Source: Jejuia sp047345485 (GTDB taxonomy: Bacteria > Bacteroidota > Bacteroidia > Flavobacteriales > Flavobacteriaceae). From it: a stretch of DNA of 64,000 nucleotides. A program made the translations under genes and the position numbers. Numbering within the stretch: position 1 is the first letter of the stretch; the number at the start of each line of letters is the position of its first letter. This document shows, piece by piece, positions 8,049 through 16,865 of the stretch. The DNA is taken from NCBI RefSeq assembly GCF_047345485.1, contig NZ_JBLFEN010000007.1, positions 1 to 64,000 on the forward strand. The letters are read 5' to 3'. The notes under the pieces are model-generated. The model did no database searches and was not told where the DNA came from. It saw only the letters and a program-made list of their open reading frames with translations.

Positions 8049-8954
8049 ATGAAGACTTTCAAGGTTTCTGTGCAAGAAACAGCCAATAATTCCATAGTAA
8101 AATTCGAGCTCAATCAGTTTATTACTAAACACCAAAGTTTTGAGTTTAATAATATAGATGAAGCAAACTCATCGCCTTTAGCACAACAATTATTTTATTT
8201 ACCGTTTGTAAAAAAGGTATACATCTCTGGAAATTTTGTAGCTGTTGAACGGTATGATATTGTAGCATGGAATGATGTACAAGATGAAGTAGCCCAACAA
8301 ATTGAGGTATACTTAAACGATGGTGGCACTGTAATTTTGGATGATGCAACACCTAAAAAACAAACACCTGTAACAGTATATGCAGAAGCTACACCAAACC
8401 CAGCGGTTATGAAGTTTGTTGCTAATAAAAAAATAGTAACTGCTTTATTTGAATTTACATCTATAGATGATGCAAAACTATCGCCATTAGCTTCAGAATT
8501 ATTTCATTTTCCGTTTGTAAAAAGTATATTTATTGAAGAAAACTATGTGTCAGTCACTAAATATGATATGGCAGAATGGCAAGATATCACTGTTGAACTT
8601 AGAGATTTTATTAGAACTTTTATAGCAGATGGTAAGGATATTGTACTGCCTGAAGCTGCTGAGAAATTAAAAGCCTCTACTCCTCAATTAGACAAAAAGT
8701 TTGAAGGGCTAGATGATATTTCTAAAGAAATTGTAAACATTTTAGAAGAGTATGTAAAACCAGCTGTAGCTAGTGATGGTGGAAATATTCAATTTATGGG
8801 ATATAATCCTAACGAAAAAAGTGTAAGCGTAATGCTTCAAGGAGCTTGTAGTGGTTGTCCGTCGTCTACATTCACATTAAAAAATGGGATTGAAAACATG
8901 CTAAAACAGATGCTTCCTGGTAAAGTTGAAGTTGTTGAAGCAATTAACGGGTAA
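8049..8954 (+). CDS. NifU-like Fe-S scaffold with duplicated N-terminal Nfu domain
   Basis: Protein of 301 residues. Two homologous Nfu_N-type modules occupy about 1-90 and 110-195; compare SPLAQQLFYLPFVKKVYISG with SPLASELFHFPFVKSIFIEE. A C-terminal NifU domain (about 220-301) carries the CSGC cluster-binding motif at Cys267-Cys270, followed by PSSTFTLKNGIE. Such proteins assemble or carry [4Fe-4S] clusters in the cytoplasm for delivery to target enzymes. The cysteine pair is intact, so it should be active. It is followed at 68 bases by dodecin, with which it may share a transcript. Confidence 0.92.
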   Translation: MKTFKVSVQETANNSIVKFELNQFITKHQSFEFNNIDEANSSPLAQQLFYLPFVKKVYISGNFVAVERYDIVAWNDVQDEVAQQIEVYLNDGGTVILDDATPKKQTPVTVYAEATPNPAVMKFVANKKIVTALFEFTSIDDAKLSPLASELFHFPFVKSIFIEENYVSVTKYDMAEWQDITVELRDFIRTFIADGKDIVLPEAAEKLKASTPQLDKKFEGLDDISKEIVNILEEYVKPAVASDGGNIQFMGYNPNEKSVSVMLQGACSGCPSSTFTLKNGIENMLKQMLPGKVEVVEAING

Positions 8955-9022
8955 CATGTTTTAAAATTCTGCACCATAATTAGTATATTAGACAAAATTT
9001 AATCATAAATACATATAAAATT

Positions 9023-9223
9023 ATGGCAATATTAAAAGTTATTGAAGTTTTAGCTAATTCAGAAAAAAGTTGGGAAGACGCCACTAAAAAAGCAGTAGCA
9101 CAAGCATCTAAAAGTGTTAAAAATATACGCTCTGTTTATGTTCAAGAACAAAGCGCTAGTGTTAATGATGGTGAAATTTCAGATTTTAGAGTAAATGTAA
9201 AAATTACTTTTGAAGTAAAATAA
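9023..9223 (+). CDS. Dodecin family flavin-binding protein
   Basis: Protein of 66 residues, the normal length for dodecin. MAILKVIEVLANSEKSWEDA contains the conserved Trp that stacks on flavin, and the rest follows the family beta-alpha-beta-beta pattern (SVKNIRSVYVQEQSA). Dodecins form hollow dodecamers that store or buffer riboflavin or FMN. It is followed by a clear intrinsic terminator, so it ends the nfu-dodecin transcription unit. Confidence 0.93.
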   Translation: MAILKVIEVLANSEKSWEDATKKAVAQASKSVKNIRSVYVQEQSASVNDGEISDFRVNVKITFEVK

Positions 9224-9244
9224 ACTCTTAAAGCCAATTAAATT

Positions 9245-9276
9245 AAAGCGTTCTAACTTTTTTGAACGCTTTTTTT
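9245..9276 (+). terminator. Intrinsic terminator after dodecin
   Basis: Nine-bp stem AAAGCGTTC/GAACGCTTT with an 11-base loop, running straight into a T run. It is placed 21 bases after the dodecin stop. Confidence 0.85.
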
Positions 9277-9509
9277 GAATAAAATATTAATTTCTGTATT
9301 TTGATTACGACTACTATTCTTCCTGAATAATCATTATATAATCAGTTATAGGTAAAATTATAGTATGCTTTATCCTAAGCTTATACTTATATTGTATTAT
9401 TTGAGTTTTTATGAAAATATATATTGTAAATAATTCAATCTAGAAACTTCTCGTATTATTTTGAAAATTTCAATAAAAGAATAAATATTTATTTCACTCA
9501 CTTAGATTT
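9277..9509. other. Intergenic leader before the HTCS gene
   Basis: A 233-base AT-rich gap between the dodecin terminator and the HTCS start. I found no consensus promoter, hairpin or small frame that I would defend. The HTCS promoter must lie here. Confidence 0.4.
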
Positions 9510-12500
9510 ATGAAAACTAATGCCATGAAAAGTTCATTAAAATCTGCAATTCTAATTTTATTAAGTTTTAGTTTATTTATAAAGGCGCAAAGTAAAAAAC
9601 TTGATTTTGTTAACATTAAAAAAGGAGAATCAAATGTAGCTGTAACCACCATAATACAAGATAATTATGGATTTATATGGCTAGGAACTGCGGGTGTTGG
9701 TTTAAATCGTTTTGATGGAATTGATTATATTAACTACAAACATTCTTTAACCGATTCAACATCAATTAGCAGTAGTAATATTTATTGTTCCATAATTGAT
9801 AACCAAAACAGATTATGGTTTGGAACAGAAGAAGGACTAAACCTATACAATAGAGACTTAGATCAATTTATTAGAGTTCCCATTTACGATTCAAAAACAA
9901 AGCAAGAACAAAAAGTATCAATAAGAAGCTTATGTCATGATGATAACGAAAGTATTTTTATAGGCACATTTGGATCAGGACTATTTAAATTAAACCTTAA
10001 AACTTTAGATACTGAAAAAGTAGAAGGAGACAACACGATTAATAGTTCCTTTTTTAATGTATTTGATATTAAGCGTAATGCTAAAGGTAAAATTTTTGCT
10101 GGCACAAATTTAGGCCTATTAGAATATAATTCTAATTCAAAAAAAATGGAGTTTACCAAGGTAAATCATAATATCCCTACAATTAAAAACACCATTTATT
10201 CTCTCTTGATAGATCATAATGACATTTGGATTGGGACGAAATCAAATGGCTTAATAAGTTTAAAAAGTATAGACAAAAAAGCTGCAGGATATAAAGTAAA
10301 TATATCTAAAGTGACTGATAAAAGAGTTTTTGCAATCGTTAGGTTATCTAATGGAAGTATTTTGTGTGGTACCGAAAATGATGGACTAATACACGTAAGT
10401 GTAAATGGAAAAATAATTAACAAGTATTTATATAACAAAACGGACGAAAAAAGTTTATTATCAAATTCAATATGGTCTTTATTTAAGGACAAAGACAATA
10501 GAATATGGTTAGGATATTATAATAGTGGTGTTGGAATATACGATGAGTTATATGATAAGTTTAACCACATAAAAAGTTTAAGAAACAATAAAAACTCGCT
10601 CTCAAACCCTTCTGTAACTGGATTAGTAGAAGATGAAAAAGGAAAAATTTGGATATCTACTGATGGTGGTGGTATTAATTTATACAATCCGAAAAATCAA
10701 AAAATAACACATATAAATACCTCTGAAATAAGTGCTTATAAAGGTTTAACTAATGATTACTTAGAATGTGTGTTTACAGATAGTAAAAAGAACATTTGGT
10801 TTGGTAGCTGGAATGATGGATTGTTTTTATTACCCTACGGCTCTAAAAAATTTATTAATTTTAATACACAAAACACCAACGGTAATTTAGCATCAAACTC
10901 TATTTTAAGTATTGCCGAGGATGATGAAGGGACTATTTGGATTGGCACCTTTTTTAAAGGGCTTCATTCTTTTAACCCAAAAACCAAAACTATTAGGCGA
11001 CATAATTCTAAACCATTTGAAGAAAACAACTTAACAGAAATTGACGTAAGGAAGGTTTTAGTTGATTATAGGCAAAATATATGGGTTGGTACTACACAAG
11101 GCCTATTTAAAGTTACAAAAGAATCAGACAGTTTATTTTATGTAACCTCTTATAAAGAAAAAATGTCTAAAGAGCTTAGTAATGAAATATCATCAAGTCA
11201 TATATTAACACTTTATAAATCTTTAGACAAAACAACAATTTGGATAGGCACAAGAGGCGCTGGATTATGCAAACTAAATATCAAGGAAGAAACATTTACT
11301 TGGTATAACAAACAAAGTGATTTTTTAGGAGAAAATATAACCGGAATAATAGAAAGTAATTCTGGAGACCTATGGATTAGTAGTAATTCTGGTTTATACA
11401 ACTATAATTTTCAAGACAATAGTTTTGTTAATTACACCTATAACGATGGCCTACTCTCTAATGATTTTAATATGAATTCGGCATTTAAAGATAACAATGG
11501 TAATTTGTATTTTGGCAACTATCAAGGTGTAGATTTTTTTAATCCAGACAACATTAGTAAAAACACCACACTACCTCTAGTTTATTTAACAGATTTTAAA
11601 TTATTTAATAAAAAAGTTATACCTAGTAAAAAAAACAGCCCACTTGAAAAGGTGATTTCTGAGACCAAAGAAATTACATTGTCACACAAACAATCTGTTT
11701 TCACTATAGAATATACTGCAATAAATTATACCAGACCAGAAAAAACACAGTTTGCCTATTATCTTGAAGGATTAGAAGACTCATGGAATTTTGTTGGCAA
11801 TACAAGAAACGCTACTTACACAAATTTAGATTATGGTACTTATACCTTTAAACTAAAAGCTGCAAATAATGATGGCGTTTGGAACGAAATTCCAAATAAT
11901 TTAACTATTACAATATTACCACCCTGGTGGAAAACAAATTGGGCACTATTTGCCTACATCATTTTATTTCTATTAGCACTCTATTTTTTAAACAAAATAA
12001 TACAAGAACGTATAAAAGAAAAACAGTTAATTAGTTATGAAAGAGAAACAAGAAAGCAAAAAGAAGACTTAAATGAAAAAAAGTTTCAATTCTTTACTAA
12101 TATTTCACACGAATTTAGAACACCACTAACTTTAATAATAAACCCGCTAGAAGATATTTTAAGTAATAAAAGCTTAAACATACCAGAAATTGTAAAAACA
12201 AAATTAAATACAGTTCATAAAAACACAGATAGATTACATCGATTAATTACAGAGCTTTTAGACTTTAGAAAACTTGAGCTAAATAAAGTTAGGATAAAAG
12301 CAAACAAATTAAACTTGGTTGCCTTTATAAAAGATGTTGTATCTCATTTTAAAGAGGAAGCCTTATTTAAAAATATAGCGTTATCTGTTGATACAGAAAG
12401 TCTTGATATTCCTATTTGGGCAGACAAAAGTATGCTAGAAAAAATCGTATTTAATCTCCTTTCAAATGCTATTAAAATTACACCAAATGGAGGAGCTATA

Positions 12501-13685
12501 CATGTGGTAGTAAACATTAAAGACAAAAAAACTATGATGCCCTTAGCTGATGAGTTTAATGCTATACGTGTTGCTGAAATTATTATTTCAGACTCTGGCC
12601 CTGGTATTGATGAAGAACAAGTAGATAAAATATTTGACAGATTTTATCAAGTAGGAAACCTAAATAACACCTACTACGGCGGTACTGGAATTGGTTTAGA
12701 AGTTGTTAAAAACTTTGTACAACTACATAAAGGAAATATTAAAGTAGAAAGCAAACTAGATGTAGGCACAAGCTTTAAAATTAATTTACCACTTGGTAAA
12801 TCTCATTTTAATGAAGACGAACTTGTTAAAGAAATCCCGAACGCTCAAGAAAAAGAAGAGGTTTTTGTTAGAGAGCAACTCAACTTGAAACAAACAAATC
12901 AAAGTTCTATAACCACAGAGCTTAAAACAGAACCTAATACTTTACTAATAGTAGAAGATAATTTAGAGCTTCAAAACTATTTAAAAGAAGAACTAAAAAG
13001 CGACTATACAATTCATACAGCTATTAACGGTATTGAAGGACTAAAAATTGCAGAAAAAGTTTTGCCTGATGTAATTATAACTGATGTAATTATGCCAGAA
13101 ATGGATGGATTTGAATTTTGTAAAAAGATAAAAAGCGATATTAAAACCAGTCATATCCCTTTGCTCATGCTAACCGCTAAAGCTAGAATTGATAACAGAA
13201 TGGAAGGTATAGAACTCGGAGCTGACGCATACATGGTTAAACCGTTTAATTTAAGACTTTTACGTTTACGATTAGCCCAATTAATAACGAGTAGAAAATT
13301 AATATTTAATAAATATTTTAGTGTTATTAGTGAGCTTCCGGAAAACACTAACACAACCTCAATAGACAAAGAGTTTATTGAAAAAGTACTTAATTACATT
13401 AACGAAAATATTAGCGACCCAACATTAAATGTTGAAACTCTAGCCTCTAAACTAAATTTAAGTAAAAGTCAATTTTATAGAAAAATTAAAGCGTTAACAA
13501 ATCAAACGGCTAACGAATTTTTAAGAAACATAAGACTTCAAAAAGCAAAACAAATACTTGAGCTTGGTAGTGCAACAGTGGGCGAGGTTTCTCATAAAGT
13601 TGGTTTTTCTTCGCATTCGTATTTTACAAAATGCTTTAAAAATTATTACGGTGTATTGCCTACAAGTATCGAGATAAATAATTAA
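9510..13685 (+). CDS. Hybrid two-component system regulator (HTCS) of a polysaccharide utilisation locus
   Basis: One-chain sensor-regulator of 1391 residues. In order: signal peptide (to about 27); about 14 periplasmic beta-propeller repeats with the recurring I.....I.[WF].GT..GL pattern (about 35-720); a Y_Y_Y domain (about 740-800); one membrane helix (about 810-830); HisKA with His867 in SHEFRTPLTLI; an ATPase domain (about 970-1095, DSGPGID, GGTGIGLEVV); a receiver with Asp1192 in IITDVIMPEMDG; and an AraC-type helix-turn-helix at the C-terminus. HTCS proteins bind an oligosaccharide released from the target glycan and switch on the adjacent susCD genes. All catalytic motifs are intact. 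It reads toward the locus it likely controls. Confidence 0.95.
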   Translation: MKTNAMKSSLKSAILILLSFSLFIKAQSKKLDFVNIKKGESNVAVTTIIQDNYGFIWLGTAGVGLNRFDGIDYINYKHSLTDSTSISSSNIYCSIIDNQNRLWFGTEEGLNLYNRDLDQFIRVPIYDSKTKQEQKVSIRSLCHDDNESIFIGTFGSGLFKLNLKTLDTEKVEGDNTINSSFFNVFDIKRNAKGKIFAGTNLGLLEYNSNSKKMEFTKVNHNIPTIKNTIYSLLIDHNDIWIGTKSNGLISLKSIDKKAAGYKVNISKVTDKRVFAIVRLSNGSILCGTENDGLIHVSVNGKIINKYLYNKTDEKSLLSNSIWSLFKDKDNRIWLGYYNSGVGIYDELYDKFNHIKSLRNNKNSLSNPSVTGLVEDEKGKIWISTDGGGINLYNPKNQKITHINTSEISAYKGLTNDYLECVFTDSKKNIWFGSWNDGLFLLPYGSKKFINFNTQNTNGNLASNSILSIAEDDEGTIWIGTFFKGLHSFNPKTKTIRRHNSKPFEENNLTEIDVRKVLVDYRQNIWVGTTQGLFKVTKESDSLFYVTSYKEKMSKELSNEISSSHILTLYKSLDKTTIWIGTRGAGLCKLNIKEETFTWYNKQSDFLGENITGIIESNSGDLWISSNSGLYNYNFQDNSFVNYTYNDGLLSNDFNMNSAFKDNNGNLYFGNYQGVDFFNPDNISKNTTLPLVYLTDFKLFNKKVIPSKKNSPLEKVISETKEITLSHKQSVFTIEYTAINYTRPEKTQFAYYLEGLEDSWNFVGNTRNATYTNLDYGTYTFKLKAANNDGVWNEIPNNLTITILPPWWKTNWALFAYIILFLLALYFLNKIIQERIKEKQLISYERETRKQKEDLNEKKFQFFTNISHEFRTPLTLIINPLEDILSNKSLNIPEIVKTKLNTVHKNTDRLHRLITELLDFRKLELNKVRIKANKLNLVAFIKDVVSHFKEEALFKNIALSVDTESLDIPIWADKSMLEKIVFNLLSNAIKITPNGGAIHVVVNIKDKKTMMPLADEFNAIRVAEIIISDSGPGIDEEQVDKIFDRFYQVGNLNNTYYGGTGIGLEVVKNFVQLHKGNIKVESKLDVGTSFKINLPLGKSHFNEDELVKEIPNAQEKEEVFVREQLNLKQTNQSSITTELKTEPNTLLIVEDNLELQNYLKEELKSDYTIHTAINGIEGLKIAEKVLPDVIITDVIMPEMDGFEFCKKIKSDIKTSHIPLLMLTAKARIDNRMEGIELGADAYMVKPFNLRLLRLRLAQLITSRKLIFNKYFSVISELPENTNTTSIDKEFIEKVLNYINENISDPTLNVETLASKLNLSKSQFYRKIKALTNQTANEFLRNIRLQKAKQILELGSATVGEVSHKVGFSSHSYFTKCFKNYYGVLPTSIEINN

Positions 13686-13711
13686 GATTTCTAATATCGA
13701 AAAAACAATAT

Positions 13712-13743
13712 AAGATAATACAATTTTAAGATAATACAATTTA
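13712..13743 (+). repeat. 16-bp tandem duplication
   Basis: AAGATAATACAATTTT is followed directly by AAGATAATACAATTTA. It lies 27 bases after the HTCS stop. Its role is unknown; direct repeats near a regulator can be operators, but simple slippage is as likely. Confidence 0.6.
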
Positions 13744-13887
13744 TAGTAGCAAAGTAAATCAAAGATATTGATGTGTTTTTTACAGTACCCATAATAATTG
13801 TGCCTATACACAACATTTTTCATTTGTTTTGCTTTAAATGTTCTAACAAATGCTTAACTATTAATAATTAGTAACAAGGCTCTTGTA

Positions 13888-13895
13888 TAGCTTTG
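13888..13895 (+). promoter_or_regulatory. -7-like element before small ORF and GH3
   Basis: TAGCTTTG fits TAnnTTTG. A near-consensus TTA at 13868-13870 gives a 17-base spacer. If used, transcription would begin about at the ATG at 13901, making the short frame leaderless, and would continue into the GH3 gene. Confidence 0.35.
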
Positions 13896-13900
13896 TTTCT

Positions 13901-13999
13901 ATGGAGTTGAGGCCGTTAAAAAGAAAGTTTTTTATAGAAATTCTATTAATAATCGCTATTGTAGGTTTTTTATTATTCTTCCTTTTTCATATAATATAA
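13901..13999 (+). CDS. Putative 32-residue single-pass membrane peptide
   Basis: Short frame from ATG to TAA encoding 32 residues. It has a basic N-terminus (MELRPLKRK) followed by a strongly hydrophobic stretch of about 20 residues (IEILLIIAIVGFLLFF) and a short tail. This is the layout of a small inner-membrane protein with the basic end inside. It ends 39 bases before the GH3 start and follows a -7-like element. Bacteroidota small membrane proteins are widely missed by gene callers. Against it: the DNA is AT-rich, so a hydrophobic short frame can arise by chance, and no ribosome-binding site is evident. Confidence 0.35.
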   Translation: MELRPLKRKFFIEILLIIAIVGFLLFFLFHII

Positions 14000-14038
14000 A
14001 CTTTAACCTTGACATCAATTTATAATTAAAAACTAAAA

Positions 14039-16678
14039 ATGAATAAATTAAAAAATTGTAGACTTTTTGTGTATTTCTTATTTGCATCATTATTTATATA
14101 CTCATGTAAAACTGAAGAAAAACACTATACATTTAAATTTCAAAATCCAGATTTAAGCGTTCAAGACAGAGTTACCAATTTAATTGGCGAGATGACGTTA
14201 AAAGAAAAGGTGTCTCAAATGCGTTATGATGCGCCTGCTGTAGAAAGACTTGGTATACCTGAGTATAACTGGTGGAATGAGTGTTTGCATGGTGTTGCAA
14301 GAGCTGGTGAAGCTACTGTATTCCCTCAAGGTATTGGGATGGGAGCAACTTGGGATACGTCATTAATTTTTAAAATGGGTACTGCAGTATCGGATGAAGC
14401 AAGAGCTAAACATCACAAAGCCATATCTGAAGGCAAAAGAGGCATTTATCAAGGCTTAACATTTTGGACTCCGAACATTAATATTTTCAGAGACCCACGT
14501 TGGGGAAGAGGTCAAGAAACATATGGAGAAGATCCTTACCTAACAAGTAGAATAGGTGTAAATTATATTAAAGGTTTACAAGGTGATGATGAGAAACACT
14601 TGAAAGTAGTTGCCACTGCAAAACATTTTGCTGTACATAGCGGTCCTGAAAAATCGAGACATGAGGACAACTACCAAACTTCTAATAGAGATTTATATGA
14701 AACTTATTTACCAGCTTTTGAAGCTGCTGTAAAAGAAGCAAAAGTACACTCTGTAATGTGTGCTTATAATAGATATAGAGACGAGGCATGTTGTGGTAGT
14801 AATCTGTTATTAAATAGAATTTTAAGAGACGATTGGGGCTTTGGAGGCTATGTAGTATCAGACTGTTGGGCAATCAACGATTTTTGGGAACCCAATAAAC
14901 ATAATTTAGTTGAAACACCTGAGGAAGCTGCAGCTTTAGCCGTAGATAGAGGTACAGATTTAAACTGTGGTAGTGTTTACGATCCAAATTTAACAGAAGC
15001 TGTTTTAAAAGAACTAATAGATGAAAGTAAGGTAGATTTAGCCTTATCTAGATTATTTATAGCACGCTTTAAATTAGGCATGTTTGATGATGATGAAAAC
15101 GTAAAATGGTCTAAAATTCCATATGATGTTGTAACAAGTAAAGCACATTATGATTTATCTGAGAAGGTATCTAGAGAATCTATGGTGCTGCTAAAAAATG
15201 AAAACAACATATTACCACTAAACAAGAACATCAAATCTATAGCAGTAATTGGTCCAAATGCAGACTCTAAACAAGTATTATTAGGCAATTACCACGGCAC
15301 ACCTAAAAACCATTACACACCTCTACGTGCAATAAAAAACAAACTACCAAATGCTACAATAAATTATGCCTTGGGAAGTGATATTGCTGTAGGTTGGCCT
15401 ACATTAAATCCTATTCCAGCCGATGTACTAAGTAATGGAGACCAACCTGGTTTAAAAGGAGAATACTACAATAATATAGATTGGAAAAACGAACCCATTT
15501 TTACAAGAACCGATAAAACAGTAGATTTTAATTGGGTATCAAACCTCCCTTTGGATAGTCTTAAAAAAGATGTGTTTTCTGTAAAATGGAGCGGAACATT
15601 AACACCAAAAAACACTGGGTCTTACCGTATAGGCTTAAGAGCTAGTAGTGGCGGTAAATTGTATTTTAATGATAAATTACAATTTGAGTTTAGTGATGAT
15701 CATGAGCCAAAAACTAAATATTTTGACACTAAATTATCAAAAGGTAAATCGAATACTATTAAAATAGAATACTTTAACTACCATGCAGATCCGCAAGCAC
15801 AACTAGTATGGGCCAAAACAGATCAAGATCTTATTACTCCAGCTTTAGAAGCTGCCAAAAAATCTGAAGTTGTTGTACTATGCTTAGGATTATCACCATC
15901 AATTGAAGGTGAAGAAATGCCGGTTTTATTGGATGGTTTTGACAAAGGAGATCGTTCTGAAATTACATTACCAAAAACTCAAATAGAACTGATGAAAAAA
16001 GTTCAAGCTTTAGGAAAGCCTACAGTTTTAGTACTAATGAACGGAAGTGCCTTAGCTGTTAATTGGGCTGCAGATAATGTACCTGCTATTTTAGAAGCTT
16101 GGTATCCTGGCGAATTTGGAGGAAAAGCTATAGCAGATGTACTTTTTGGCGATTATAATCCAGCTGGAAGACTTCCTGTTACATTCTACAAATCGGTGAA
16201 AGACTTACCCGATTTTAAAAACTACAATATGGAAAACAGAACCTATAAGTATTTTAAAGGTGAACCATTATTTCCTTTCGGACATGGCTTAAGTTATACT
16301 AACTTTGAATATTCAGATCTAGACAGTCAAAAAAGTATTGTAATTAACGAACCCATAAAATTAAGTGTTAAAGTATCTAATATAGGTAAAATGGCTGGTG
16401 ATGAAGTTATACAATTATACCTAACACATAAAGGCGATACAGCTGGACCTACAAGATCTTTAGTTGGCTTTGAAAGAATTTACTTAGAAGTGAATGAAAG
16501 TAAAACAGTTAATTTTACAATTACACCAAAACAATATGCTATTATCGACCCTAATGGTAAACCATCAATGAAATTTGGCAAGCTAAACATTTCAATTGGA
16601 GGTAAACAACCAGGGTTTAGCGGTGTTGCAAATGCAAAAACCACAACTGTTTTAGAAAAAGAAATAACCTTGGAATAA
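14039..16678 (+). CDS. GH3 glycoside hydrolase with PA14 insert, likely beta-xylosidase
   Basis: Surface or periplasmic lipoprotein of 879 residues (lipobox FIYSC, Cys23). The GH3 N-domain (about 45-340) holds WWNECLHGVARAGEATVFPQ and DPRWGRGQETYGEDPYL, the pattern of xylan 1,4-beta-xylosidases. Asp275 in VVSDCWAIND is the expected nucleophile. The GH3 C-domain follows and is split by a PA14 domain (about 466-592, GLKGEYYNN to QAQLVWAK), which in GH3 enzymes shapes the active-site entrance. A fibronectin-III-like domain ends the chain. The expected reaction is release of xylose from the non-reducing end of xylo-oligosaccharides. It is the first enzyme after the HTCS, 187 bases before susC. 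Confidence 0.9.
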   Translation: MNKLKNCRLFVYFLFASLFIYSCKTEEKHYTFKFQNPDLSVQDRVTNLIGEMTLKEKVSQMRYDAPAVERLGIPEYNWWNECLHGVARAGEATVFPQGIGMGATWDTSLIFKMGTAVSDEARAKHHKAISEGKRGIYQGLTFWTPNINIFRDPRWGRGQETYGEDPYLTSRIGVNYIKGLQGDDEKHLKVVATAKHFAVHSGPEKSRHEDNYQTSNRDLYETYLPAFEAAVKEAKVHSVMCAYNRYRDEACCGSNLLLNRILRDDWGFGGYVVSDCWAINDFWEPNKHNLVETPEEAAALAVDRGTDLNCGSVYDPNLTEAVLKELIDESKVDLALSRLFIARFKLGMFDDDENVKWSKIPYDVVTSKAHYDLSEKVSRESMVLLKNENNILPLNKNIKSIAVIGPNADSKQVLLGNYHGTPKNHYTPLRAIKNKLPNATINYALGSDIAVGWPTLNPIPADVLSNGDQPGLKGEYYNNIDWKNEPIFTRTDKTVDFNWVSNLPLDSLKKDVFSVKWSGTLTPKNTGSYRIGLRASSGGKLYFNDKLQFEFSDDHEPKTKYFDTKLSKGKSNTIKIEYFNYHADPQAQLVWAKTDQDLITPALEAAKKSEVVVLCLGLSPSIEGEEMPVLLDGFDKGDRSEITLPKTQIELMKKVQALGKPTVLVLMNGSALAVNWAADNVPAILEAWYPGEFGGKAIADVLFGDYNPAGRLPVTFYKSVKDLPDFKNYNMENRTYKYFKGEPLFPFGHGLSYTNFEYSDLDSQKSIVINEPIKLSVKVSNIGKMAGDEVIQLYLTHKGDTAGPTRSLVGFERIYLEVNESKTVNFTITPKQYAIIDPNGKPSMKFGKLNISIGGKQPGFSGVANAKTTTVLEKEITLE

Positions 16679-16770
16679 TTTAATCCTTAGGTTCACTTAA
16701 AACAAATATCACTTGGTAACACCATTAAAATGTGATGATTGCATTAAAAATACTAAACAATGCTCAAATT

Positions 16771-16784
16771 GTTCTAAATAGAAC
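16771..16784. promoter_or_regulatory. Inverted repeat upstream of susC, candidate operator
   Basis: GTTCTA/TAGAAC with a two-base centre, 15 bases before the putative -7 element of susC. A direct repeat CATTAAAA (16723-16730 and 16742-16749) lies just upstream. Either could be the HTCS target; this is inferred from position only. Confidence 0.3.
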
Positions 16785-16798
16785 CTAGTATAAAAAAT

Positions 16799-16806
16799 TA
16801 AATTTG
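16799..16806 (+). promoter_or_regulatory. -7 element before susC
   Basis: TAAATTTG matches TAnnTTTG, 59 bases before the susC ATG. The nearest TTG (16769-16771) is 27 bases upstream, longer than the usual spacer, as might suit an activator-dependent promoter. Confidence 0.4.
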
Positions 16807-16865
16807 TAATAGAATATACTTAACTTAACATAAACTTAATCTTTAAACTAAATTAAACTAAATAT

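Larger units (their letters stand above)
13686..14038. other. 353-base gap between HTCS and first GH3
   Basis: Contains the 16-bp tandem duplication (13712-13743), a TAGCTTTG -7-like element (13888-13895) and a short membrane-peptide reading frame (13901-13999). No strong terminator hairpin follows the HTCS gene. The rest is AT-rich with nothing else I can support. Confidence 0.5.

Noticed and set aside
13521..13823. 100-residue minus-strand frame overlapping the HTCS 3' end
   Set aside because: Overlaps the AraC domain, has improbable composition and no promoter or homology features that I recognise.
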